From contig JBANAY010000003.1 in NCBI GenBank assembly GCA_037952775.1, positions 3,472,001-3,536,000 on the forward strand: a stretch of 64,000 bases of DNA. The letters run 5' to 3'. This DNA comes from Clonostachys chloroleuca (taxonomy: Eukaryota; Ascomycota; Sordariomycetes; Hypocreales; Bionectriaceae). The position numbers were made by a program, and so were the translations under genes. The notes below the pieces were generated by a model, which saw only the letters and a program-made list of their open reading frames with translations, searched no databases and was not told the origin of the DNA. Position 1 is the stretch's first letter. Each line of letters begins with the position of its first letter. Shown piece after piece: positions 26,022-35,600 of this stretch.

Positions 26022-26900
26022 ATGTAAGTAGGCACGCGAAACGAACCCAATGCATCGATCAGTCTTCGAATCAAGATTTATTCGCCTTCATTTGATGGCT
26101 GGCGAGGAATGTCGATGGTCTGCGTGAGGCAGCTACATTTCTTTCCAGGTTCTCAACGGAACCGAGAAATGTTTCCTACCTCACAGCACCAAAGCCAGAG
26201 GGATCAAGAGTGTGCTAATTGGATGCTTCTAGGGTCAATCTCCGAACTCAGAAGCGCCTGGCCTCTTCGGTCATTGGCTGCGGCAAGCGCAAGATCTGGC
26301 TCGACCCCAACGAGCAGAGCGAGATCTCCAACGCCAACTCCCGGCAGACAATCCGAAAGCTCATCTCCGATGGTCTCATCATCCGCAAGCCTGTTACCCA
26401 GCACTCGCGCTCCCGAGCTCGCGAGCTCAACCTTGCCCGCCGAGAGGGTCGCCACAGAGGTTACGGTAAGCGCAAGGGTACTGCCGATGCCCGTATGCCT
26501 GAGCAGGTTCTCTGGATGCGCCGCCTGCGTGTCCTCCGCCGTCTTCTGGTCAAGTACCGTGCCAGCGGAAAGATCGACAAGCACCTGTACCACGAGCTCT
26601 ACCACTCCAGCAAGGGTAACACCTTCAAGCACAAGCGTGCTCTCGTTGAGCATGTAGGTTCTCCCCATCTACTTCTGCCGCTGCCCCATGATGAAAACGA
26701 TCATCATGGATGGCACCCCTTCTTGATGAAAGCAAAGATGCTAATCCATTATATAGATCCACCGTGCCAAGGCCGAGAAGGCCCGTGAGACCAAGCTCAA
26801 GGAGGAGATGGACGCCAAGCGTGCCAAGACCAAGGCCGCACGCGAGCGAAAGCAGGAGAGAGTGGCAGCAAAGAGAAATGCTCTGCTGAGCGAGGAGTAA
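26022..26900 (+). CDS. RPL19: Cytosolic 60S ribosomal protein eL19, start codon split by an intron
   Basis: Structural protein of the 60S subunit, with a long C-terminal helix. Exons: 26022-26023 (only the A and T of the start codon), 26233-26653 and 26757-26900. Joining AT to G-GTC-AAT gives [20 protein letters not shown], the canonical eL19 start, so the 209-nt first intron lies inside the initiation codon. Diagnostic segments follow: [28 protein letters not shown] [19 protein letters not shown], and [20 protein letters not shown]. The last exon encodes the charged helix rich in K, R and E. Both introns contain perfect-stem hairpins (listed separately). High identity to the family makes the call secure. 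Confidence 0.96.
26124..26184 (+). other. 61-nt RNA hairpin in eL19 intron 1
   Basis: Three perfect helices stack in order: GTGAGG (26124-26129) with CCTCAC (26179-26184), ACATTTCT (26135-26142) with AGAAATGT (26165-26172), and GGTTC (26148-26152) with GAACC (26159-26163), closed by a six-base loop. The internal loops are short. No C/D boxes were found. It could regulate splicing of the start-codon intron or be part of an H/ACA-like RNA; the function is unknown. Confidence 0.6.
26686..26709 (+). other. 9-bp perfect hairpin in eL19 intron 2
   Basis: CCATGATGA (26686-26694) pairs perfectly with TCATCATGG (26701-26709) around a six-base loop. The left arm resembles a C box, but no D box (CTGA) follows before the intron ends, so a C/D snoRNA is not supported. 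Confidence 0.45.
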
Positions 26901-27261
26901 AAACATGGTGGCGACGGCTACGTTTCGGTCTTGAGAGGAAGAAGCTACATTCGGAGTCTACGGGTTGGGATTTTTGTTACGCCCTTTTGGTTTCCTCTAC
27001 AGTCGGACCGGTGGCGGGGCGGTTTCTGGCATGTAGCATTGAACATGAAAACCATGACACTCGGAGCTTGGGACTCGTATTGCAATTTTCCGTATTTGCT
27101 ATGTCATTCCTAAAAACGATTTTCCCGCCACGGTGTGGATTCAAGTTTATCTTATGAAGTGTCGATAATTCAGGTTCTTGCTAATTAGCGCAAGTCAGGT
27201 GTGATCAATCGGGTTCATCAATGCAAACAAAGAGTAACTACCACCGAGTCAAGGCGGAGTC

Positions 27262-27738
27262 ATGATTCGTACAGAGAATCGGCTCTGCCACCCCGCGGGC
27301 AAAATTCAGAACACCTCCACAGAACTTTGCTCGGATATTGATCTCAACTTGAGCTTCAAGCCAACTCTTCGTAGACGCAAGATGGTATCTTGGTTCTCTC
27401 TAGAAAGCAGAAGTCGAATCAAGTCAATTGATAGGTTCTTCGAAGCAAAAGACGGGGAAAAATCTATCGAAGGCATTTGTAAAGATAGTAAACCACAAGT
27501 GTCAAGGTGTTCATTCGCTTTCCAAACATTGAAGAGCGCCCCCAGTAAGGATGATGCTATTGTCGATTATGCTTCCTTGCCCCAATCGACGCATTTTGTG
27601 TGGTGTCTATTCTTGGATGTCGGCTCATCATGGATTCGTTATCAGCGGCCTGCAGATAGCGGAGGTTCCTTGTCGGTAGCCAGTGAAGGCATCAACACCG
27701 CGCTCGGATTCCTCAATTGGCAACAGCCACCACAATAA
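27262..27738 (+). CDS. Doubtful hypothetical ORF, 158 codons
   Basis: An ATG-started open frame without recognisable domains, membrane segments or low-complexity bias. It lies between two convincing genes and has no splice support. I do not recognise it; it may be a lineage-specific small protein or chance. Confidence 0.2.
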   Translation: MIRTENRLCHPAGKIQNTSTELCSDIDLNLSFKPTLRRRKMVSWFSLESRSRIKSIDRFFEAKDGEKSIEGICKDSKPQVSRCSFAFQTLKSAPSKDDAIVDYASLPQSTHFVWCLFLDVGSSWIRYQRPADSGGSLSVASEGINTALGFLNWQQPPQ

Positions 27739-27995
27739 GTAAATAGAAAATCATTGTATCGTATATTGCCGGATACCTACAATAATGCATGTATCATGTT
27801 GTTGACATGCTACCCACTTGGGACGGGAGGTACCTTGGCCTGGAGGCACTGGGCTGTGGTTGCCGTTAGCGGTGCTCAGGAGGTTGGGCTAGAGGTGGGG
27901 AGCCCCAGTCCAGTGGCATGATGACGCCCACAGTCCATCATCCACCCGCGCAGCTCCTCCAGTCGGCTTCAACGGCCAAGCTATCGGATCTGATT

Positions 27996-28033
27996 TGCCC
28001 TTGCCTTGCCTCGCCTTGCCTCGCCTTGCCTTG
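27996..28033 (+). repeat. Pentanucleotide repeat CCTTG/CCTCG
   Basis: About seven imperfect tandem copies of the five-base unit CCTTG, with CCTCG variants, about 215 bp upstream of the SHMT start codon. It is probably in the promoter or 5' leader. Confidence 0.7.
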
Positions 28034-28246
28034 AAGCTGTGATAGGAGCTCCCGCCCACTCAGCCTCTCGCTCGCCGCCCGAGTACCCCATCGCTGCAGT
28101 GCCTGCGCACCATGTGCCGCTGAAGGTCCTGGAGTTTCTAACGGCCGGTCCACATCTACACCTCTCAGGCTCCAACAGCTCGTGCTATCCTTCCCCGGGG
28201 TAGCTCGCTCCTCAATCATCGTACGATTACCAACAACGATTGAGCC

Positions 28247-30087
28247 ATGGCATTGCGACCAAATGTTCGTGGCACCTCGACGGTGCTTCGTCGCCTCTCG
28301 AGACAAGCACAGCCTTCACCGGGGGCATTCTCATGCGGCGCTGTGAGGGCAAAGTCGTCTCTGTCGCTTGACAACCAGCAACAGGTTCGTCGTCCGCTTA
28401 CCTGCAGCATTTCGATTTGAAGTCCTTCTGGGCATGGAAAGGCGCACTGCTAATATGTTCCTTTGCCTAATTAGCTCCTAAGCGCGCATCTCGAAAAGGC
28501 AGACCCAGTCATCTACAAGATTATTGAACAGGTTAGAAGTAGTCATGGAACAATCACCCCAATAAGTCTCCGTGCTAATGCAATACAAATCAGGAGAAGA
28601 AAAGGCAGAAACACTTCATCAATTTAATCCCGTCCGAGAATTTCACATCACAAGCCGTTCTCGATGCCCTTGGCAGTGTAATGCAAAGTTGGTGGCGATC
28701 TTAACACTTTCGGCGACTCAGACGATAGCTTACAGTTGGATCCTAGATAAATACTCGGAAGGGTACCCCGGAGCGCGATACTATGGCGGGAACGAATTTA
28801 TAGATCAGGCCGAGCGGCTATGTCAGGATCGTGCTCTGGAGACTTTCGGGCTCGACCCCAAGGCCTGGGGCGTCAATGTTCAAGGTGTGTTCCGCCATGT
28901 ACCCCCCTTATGCTGCTGTCAAGTGCTAACATATGCCATGTAGCTCTATCCGGCTCTCCGGCGAACCTTTACGTATACTCTGCCTTAATGAACACTCACG
29001 ATCGACTTATGGGACTGGACCTGCCTCATGGTGGGCACCTTTCCCACGGATATCAGACACCCACGAAGAAGATTTCCTTCGTCTCCAAATATTTCGAAAC
29101 CGTACCATATCAGCTAGACGAATCTACGGGATATATAGACTACGACAAATTGGACGAGTTAGCAACACTTTATAGACCAAAGGTGATTGTGGCAGGTGCT
29201 AGCGCCTACAGCCGCCTCATCGACTACAAACGTATCCGCGCAACCTGCGACAAAGTGGGCGCATATATGGTGGCGGATATGGCACACATCTCTGGACTCG
29301 TGGCCGCCCATGTAATACCCGGTCCATTTTCATTCGCAGACGTTGTGACGACGACGACACACAAAAGCCTACGTGGGCCTCGTGGTGCCCTCATCTTCTA
29401 CAGGAGGGGCGTGAGGCGGCAGAACCCGAAGACGAAGGAAGACGAATTGTATGAGCTTGAGGGCCCGATCAACTCGTCCGTTTTCCCTGGGCACCAGGGC
29501 GGGCCACACAATCACACCATCACTGCTCTTGCTGTAGCACTGAAACAAGCCCAGTCTCCAGACTTTCACGCGTACCAAGCGCAGGTAGTCTCAAACGCAA
29601 AAGCTTTCGCCACGAGGCTGGCCGAGTCAAAGGAAAAGGGGGTCTGGGTTACCGTGTGGTCAGTGGCGGCACCGATAATCATCTGGTTCTCGTCGATTTG
29701 AAACCCCAAGGCGTCGATGGTAGTCGTGTGGAGCGGGTACTCGAGCTTGTTGGTGTGGCCTCCAACAAGAATACCGTCCCGGGTGACCGATCCGCCCTCG
29801 TGCCCGGCGGCTTGCGCATGGGTACACCAGCCATGACCAGTCGAGGCTTCAATGAGAATGACTTTGTCCGAGTTGCTGACATCGTAGATCGGGCAGTTCA
29901 CATCACTATCCGTGTGGACAAGGCAGCCCGGAAAGCCGCTGAAGAGCGGGGGGAGAAATCTCCCGGGAAAGTGAAGTTCTTTATGGATCATTTAGGGAAC
30001 GGTGAGAACTACCCAGACATTCTGCAGCTAAGAAGCGAGCTCGAGGATTGGGTCGGGACCTATCCTTTACCATGGGCGAGTGAGTGA
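28247..30087 (+). CDS. SHM1: Serine hydroxymethyltransferase, mitochondrial form, one apparent frameshift
   Basis: PLP enzyme interconverting serine plus tetrahydrofolate and glycine plus 5,10-methylene-THF. Exons: 28247-28384, 28475-28531, 28594-28687, 28747-28884, 28944-30087; about 523 aa with one base restored. The N-terminus ([20 protein letters not shown]) is Arg-rich, Ser-rich and acid-free, a mitochondrial presequence. Family marks: [46 protein letters not shown], and the PLP-lysine motif [13 protein letters not shown]. After a run of five G (29638-29642) the frame shifts. One more G would continue directly into [19 protein letters not shown], conserved in all SHMTs, and on to [15 protein letters not shown]. 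As given, the protein would end at 29701 and lose about a third. Sequencing error is the likeliest cause. Confidence 0.92.
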
Positions 30088-30371
30088 TGATCATATTTAC
30101 GTCATGAGAGGCCGGGAGCCTCAGGAAGGTCAAAGTGCATATCTTTCTGTAATCAACGCATTTACTGAGTTGCTGTACATACGTGAACATAGAACTTTTA
30201 CCTGTAATTTGTTTCACCAGTGACTGAGGAAAAAAAAACTACACCTTTAAGAATTGAGTAGCGGCAATTGCACGGGAGATGGAAGGCGTGAAACGGATCT
30301 GATTGTCTTGAAAAGATCTAGATGGGTATCATTATACACAGCTTGGTGTTTGGTTTTATCATCAATCAAGC
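30088..30371. other. Short convergent intergenic region, SHMT / AlkB fusion
   Basis: 284 bp between convergent stop codons, with an A8 run near 30232. No gene is seen; it should contain both polyadenylation regions. Confidence 0.4.
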
Positions 30372-33086
30372 CTATGATCCTCCCTCCGTATCTTTCGCCA
30401 AGAGCTTCTTAACACTTTCTCTGGTTCTAAGTTTCTCAAAGTAGCATTCAAGGTGCTCTGCGCCCTCAAATATAGCCGATCCATGCTGCTCAAACAAAGC
30501 GTGAAGGACTGGCCACAGAACAAAATCTGGTAGGGAAGGACTCTCCCCTGCCAAATACTTGTGCTCCGATTCCCTAAGGAGAACATTCCACGGTGCTAGA
30601 TCCCGTTGCAAGAACTTGACGTCAGAGCCAGTATCCTCTTCGGATGCTTTCCGGAGCCTGATAGCCTTAAGTAGGTTGAGGCCCTGTTGGAAGCGTGTGT
30701 ATTTCTTCGCTACAGAAGCCTGATCGAGAACTTCGGTCTGTTTGGGCCCATATAGAGCATCGAGATAGAGCATTATGCCAGCATCGCCCTCAACAACAGA
30801 CCTGGCCGGATCATTGTCAACGAACTTGACAGGCACAGTGCAGGTATCAGGCTCTGCATCGCCCTTGGCTGGGCCCATGTTACCCCTGGCATGGTTGATA
30901 TCATACTCAGCAAGCATAAAGGAAATGCGCATGTTTACGACAGTATCTGGTGAGGCGAAAAAGCGAGGTGAGTTGCTCATATGCAAAACATCAAAGCCTT
31001 TTCCATAGCTGGCGTCCCAGTCGAACTTTGAAGCATGATTCTCAGTACCAAAAGCTTTGAGCATCTTTATAGCTTCAGGGCCCTGACCGTTAATAACTGG
31101 CCGAGCGTCATCGCGGACCTTCCCTGTGGCACCTTGGCCCCAAATAAGGGTTTGCTCCTTGGATAAGAAAGTTCCGATATTTCGAAAGGTAAGAGAAATA
31201 CGCCCACCCGAATATGCTAGCTCATCGGCGGTCTTGTCACGTTCTGCTCTCTTGTCTTGTCGTATAGCGTGCAGCCATTTCATGTTTGTGCGAAGTCCCA
31301 TACGGAAAAGAGAGTTATGAGGCAGTCGGGCCCTCTGAACCTGACGCTTCTTGTTGCCATGATCAGGGGATGACTCAGTTCTCGATGGGTCCTTATCCAA
31401 TCGTTTTGTTCTGAGCACCATTGTTCGCTCAGCACCGAGGCTCACATTGGCGATGAATGAGTCCTTGACAATATCAAGTGTCTTGTCGCTATGTTCTGAG
31501 ATGTAGTCATTGCCATCTCTATAGTACTGAATCAGTACATGGTTCAGAGGATGGCCCACTTGTTTTTCTGTGGCCTCCTTGATGGCAAAGACGGTTGGTG
31601 AAAATGTCAAAAGCGGAGGTGCTTCGTCAGATGGATGGCGATAAATCGGGATGCTGCCATCCTCGGCTACTTTGCCTTGGACAGCAACCAGACGTGGCAC
31701 CTCCCCGCCTTGGTGGGACATTCGCTGCCAGCTAACCTCTTGGCGAAGCTTGTCGAACACACCATCTTCGAGCTCTTTTGGGAGGAGATTTTCGATTACA
31801 TGGGTGTCGCCTTCGCAAATTCCGTCTTGGTGTGCCTTGAGGGTCTTGTTGTCTTCACCAAGATCATTGTGGTTAGGGTGAGACTGGTTGGGTTTTGCCT
31901 CCATGTCGAGATTGGTCTGAGCTTGGTTCTTTGAACTGTCTTCTATGTTGAGATGAACCATAAGATTGGCAACGTCTTGGTCAGATTTTCCTTCTTTTAT
32001 TGTTTGCTTGTTCGCTACACGACCAACGTGACTGGTGTCTTCCAGTGGTTTCGATTGAGGCGCTGCTGCCTGTGAGTCAGCCTTAATGCCGTCCTTAGGA
32101 ACATCAGCCTCAGCCTCAGCCCCGGTGCTAGCGCCAGACGCCTTGTGCGTCCTTTTTACTGGTTTTGAGTTTGTTGGCTTTTCTGTGCCTCTGTTTTCAG
32201 CTGCATCTGGAGCAATAGTTAATTCTGACAGTGATTTCGCGATGTCATCCGCCTTGATGTTTTTCGCCGGTGGTGTTGGTCTCCTATTATCACTAGCCGC
32301 CTTGGATAGTCTATCTGGCCGGCTCGATTTCCGAGAAATCACAGGCTTTTTGGGTTGGTTTTCAAATGATTTAATTATATCTTTGGCAGAAGCGACTTCA
32401 CAACCCGTCGTTTCGACCAGTCTCTGGAGAGCGATTACCTGCCGGTCCTTTGAGCGATAACCACAACAATCTTCGACGATCGTGATGGATAAGCCGTGGC
32501 GAGCAGCATCCATTGCGGTGGCATAGAGTCCAACGTTGGTGAGCGAGCCACAGATAAACACTTCCATGACCATCTTGGCGCGAAGAATAAGCAAAAGTTG
32601 GGTGTCTCGGAAGGCAGAATAATGAGTTTTGGTAACCGTTAGATCCGATTTTTGCATAGCCGACTTCACAGGAGAAGCCAGTGCAACACCAGCGGGCGAC
32701 GTGAGGCAAGAGGGTTCGCTTTGGCTCAGAAATGCCTCTGCGTCAGGCTCTGTTGGTGTGTCGTCGTTGACCCCAGAATCTTGGATAGGAACCCGTGCCC
32801 CACGCCGCGTTCTCCATGGCATGGATATGCCAGCCAGAGGATCATCAGAAACAATTATTTGCTCAGCATCTGGCGACCTGCGACCATCGGGCTTCGTCCT
32901 AACCCACACAATGTCACCAGATGCGCGGATGACAGTGGCAAGTTGTACTGCCCGATCGACGAACCCTTCAGGCTCGGTCGCTGGGAAAACGCCATCCGGA
33001 TCGCAGAAGTCATGCTGGAAGTCAACGCCGATGAATGCTTTGCGAGTAGTGAGCTGCGGCAAGGCCGAAGCATCGAAGAGAAACAT
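30372..33086 (-). CDS. Isochorismatase-like / AlkB dioxygenase / GST-like fusion protein
   Basis: Single exon, 904 aa from the ATG at 33086; the frame stays open upstream, but the ATG sits just before the first domain. Residues about 12-265 are an isochorismatase-like fold (KAFIGVDFQHDFCDPDG, KTHYSAFRDT, VFICGSLTNVGLYATAMDAA). Gly stands where cysteine hydrolases of this fold have the nucleophile Cys. Residues 270-455 are low-complexity linker. Residues about 465-680 are an AlkB-type Fe(II)/2-oxoglutarate dioxygenase: YYRDGNDYISEHSD supplies the HxD iron ligands (near residue 531), KWLHAI the distal His candidate, and RISLTFR (near 630) the oxoglutarate-binding arginines. The last 170 residues resemble a glutathione-S-transferase C-terminal helical domain (KYLAGESPSLPDFVLWPVLHAL without the GST glutathione-binding N-domain). 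ALKBH2/3-type enzymes demethylate nucleic acids; the substrate here is unknown. Confidence 0.85.
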   Translation of the reverse strand: MFLFDASALPQLTTRKAFIGVDFQHDFCDPDGVFPATEPEGFVDRAVQLATVIRASGDIVWVRTKPDGRRSPDAEQIIVSDDPLAGISMPWRTRRGARVPIQDSGVNDDTPTEPDAEAFLSQSEPSCLTSPAGVALASPVKSAMQKSDLTVTKTHYSAFRDTQLLLILRAKMVMEVFICGSLTNVGLYATAMDAARHGLSITIVEDCCGYRSKDRQVIALQRLVETTGCEVASAKDIIKSFENQPKKPVISRKSSRPDRLSKAASDNRRPTPPAKNIKADDIAKSLSELTIAPDAAENRGTEKPTNSKPVKRTHKASGASTGAEAEADVPKDGIKADSQAAAPQSKPLEDTSHVGRVANKQTIKEGKSDQDVANLMVHLNIEDSSKNQAQTNLDMEAKPNQSHPNHNDLGEDNKTLKAHQDGICEGDTHVIENLLPKELEDGVFDKLRQEVSWQRMSHQGGEVPRLVAVQGKVAEDGSIPIYRHPSDEAPPLLTFSPTVFAIKEATEKQVGHPLNHVLIQYYRDGNDYISEHSDKTLDIVKDSFIANVSLGAERTMVLRTKRLDKDPSRTESSPDHGNKKRQVQRARLPHNSLFRMGLRTNMKWLHAIRQDKRAERDKTADELAYSGGRISLTFRNIGTFLSKEQTLIWGQGATGKVRDDARPVINGQGPEAIKMLKAFGTENHASKFDWDASYGKGFDVLHMSNSPRFFASPDTVVNMRISFMLAEYDINHARGNMGPAKGDAEPDTCTVPVKFVDNDPARSVVEGDAGIMLYLDALYGPKQTEVLDQASVAKKYTRFQQGLNLLKAIRLRKASEEDTGSDVKFLQRDLAPWNVLLRESEHKYLAGESPSLPDFVLWPVLHALFEQHGSAIFEGAEHLECYFEKLRTRESVKKLLAKDTEGGS

Positions 33087-35600
33087 TATGGAATTATCAC
33101 GCCCAGCTATCACGGCGGATAGACTGTGATGAAATGCCCGGAGCCGAGCCGGGGAATTGAAGAAGAGCTTCGAAGAAATGCCTTGACCTAAACGGCAATG
33201 CCCAAAAAAAATTTCATAAAAGTCGTAAAGTGATGCGATCAATAGGACCGGTGACCGGGTGGGAGGGTTTTTGTCAGCAGCGGGCTCGCTCTTTGTTAAA
33301 CATGATTGTTTCTCAAGAGGGCCTCGCTGGTTGTAGATTCACAGACGGGCTCACAGCGAGGTCAATGTGAATTGACTCCTTGTCTATCCAGATAGACGAG
33401 GCAAGTCCCCAGGCAGTCTCGAGGTGGAGGCGAGTCGAGAGCTGCCAGCCACAGGTTCCAAACCGCTCAAGTCGGCGGCGAATATGCTCGGCAAGGGGGA
33501 ACCTGCCCGCTGAGACGGCAAAGTGGCCGAATGAGATAGCTGGCTCGGATAAAGAGCGCGTAGGAAGGAAATCAAAGGCTCGGATGCTCGCAAGGGAAGA
33601 ACAAGTGAATAATGCTACCAAACAGCAAACAAATCAAGATAAGGACCGCCGGACAGAAGGTGTATAAAAACCGCCGATGCAAAAAAGCCACTCTCGAATT
33701 GAATATTAATCACTGGGCCCAAGTGCTATTGCGTGGACAGCAATGAGCCGGGACTGTTCAGGTACCTCAGGTATTGGCAGGTAGGGCGTGTGGGAAGGTA
33801 GCGGGATGCAGGACTCCGAGAGGTACCTCGAGCCCGTGGGAGAATTTGCGGTACGTCCCTGCAACCCCTCCCGCCCGGGCGCCAATCACTCGCCTGTGCG
33901 GTTATCGCTGGCAACACCACCACCACCCACGACGAGCCTGCCCAGGTACCTCCCCAGTACCTTCGGTCCCTCAAGCAGGGTCGGGTGTTAGGTAGACACA
34001 GATGCATCCGCCTACATACATTAGCTACCTGCCCTGCCTGCCCTTGGATTGGCTACCTGATGTAGGCAGGTACATCAGCGGCTACGACAAAGTGCAACAG
34101 ATATCACACGGCATGGCCGGCCTGGGCCTGAAGGGACAGCGAACAGCCTGCTAGACATGCGCATCGGGAGCACTGCGTTTCCGTGCCAGCCCGTCTGACA
34201 ACGATAGGTATTTTTTGAGTTTGAGGGGTTGAGGGTGGAGGCGGTGGGCGGAGAAATGCTCGAAATGAAGTAGGGCGGTGGGCGGGTAGCAGCAAGCGGG
34301 GGACCGAAAGAAGGAGGAGCAGAGGATGGGCAATAGCAGCATAGGCACACCTTTCTTACCTAGGCACCTGCATTCAGGCTACAGTCCTGTGCAGCGTGTT
34401 GGAGCGCACACAAAGACAGACAACTTGAACCAACATTGCCTTAATAAAGGCTGGTATTTACCAGCGCCACCCGGCTTGGTAAGCCTGCACCTAAAACCCT
34501 ACCCGAGGCAGGCCATTCATTCGCCTTCAAGTGCCTTCGGAAACTCCGACAAGACGCACGATGGCCTGGCTGCGTGCGTGCGTGCGTGCAATTGAGGGCA
34601 GATGTACATCCTACGTCAACGTAAAAGCGGATAACCTGGGCGGTAAGCTGCCATGATGCCACCTGCATCTGATTGCGTGAGGGATAGAATTTTCATGTTC
34701 ATGTAAACCAACAGAACATGTCCCGTCGCCTGCGTGCACATATGCACTCAGCCAGGCCCCAGCATGGATGGATACATCAGGCAGTATGCATCGAGAAAGC
34801 CGCACATTAGTATCAATTACTAATCGCCATATGTATGCGTTGCGTGAGTTACACGCAGGCCGAGTTACGAGCGTCCCATTACATAGCTGGCCCTCGAATC
34901 TGAGCCGGCCGGAAGCATTCGAGCGCATGAAACGATAGTCATACCTATGTATCATCATCGGTCTTGTGTTTTCGCTGGTCACCAACAGAAGCGGCACTAA
35001 AACGCAGCTTTGAATCCAAAATAGAAGGATGCCTACACGGACGTAATTGCCCACCTACCTGTCTACCTACCTTGGTAGGTCGGCAGCTACCGCCAAAACG
35101 GAACCGAAGAAGTTTCGGGGATTCTCGTTCAATCGCCCGAGATGTTTCAGCAACCTCGCATTGAACCCTGTCAATCACATGCAGCAACACTTCCCCACGC
35201 AGGTCGCACCAGACAGCAAACACCCAATCTACCAGCTTCGGAGCATTCAAAGAGGGAACCGCTTATCTCATACTCCTGGGGAATATGATTACCTGGTATC
35301 AAAAAAGAGCATTTATTTACCTGGGGCGCAATTATCAAAGCATTTCTGAGCACTCTGAAGTTCCCTAGGTAGGTGCTGAAAGTCATCGATCGCTTAGTCA
35401 TCAGTCTTTAGCGCGTGTTGATCACCAAGCTGTACCCAAACGTGAAGAGGATAACGCCAGGCAAATCAAGCTCGCCGACCTCTCTTGATCCCGATGAGCG
35501 GTGCCCTGTTTTCGCAAGTATCCTGCGATCATTTCTTCAAGTTCAATCGCCGCCAGTCCAGGTCGCTTGGCGCGTTCACTACACCATTTCATTAACTACG
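33087..35600. other. Long gene-poor region, AlkB fusion / TAF8 divergent interval
   Basis: About 2.5 kb between divergent start codons, with no supportable gene. GGTACC palindromes occur at 33761-33766, 33822-33827 and 33945-33950, amid many AGGTAG/CTACCT variants (for example 35049-35081). A GTGC microsatellite lies at 34571-34590. Both promoters are expected here. Confidence 0.45.
34571..34590 (+). repeat. Short (GTGC)n microsatellite
   Basis: Five tandem copies of TGCG/GTGC in a noncoding interval. Confidence 0.7.

Larger units (their letters stand above)
26901..28246. other. Intergenic region between eL19 and SHMT
   Basis: About 1.35 kb. It holds one unsupported 158-codon open frame (27262-27738, listed separately), a GGTACC site at 27829-27834, and a CCTTG/CCTCG repeat at 27996-28033 upstream of the SHMT start. 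No other gene is seen. Confidence 0.4.

Noticed and set aside
26654..26756. C/D box snoRNA in eL19 intron 2
   Set aside because: A C-box-like sequence is present but no D box follows, and it is explained as one arm of a perfect hairpin.
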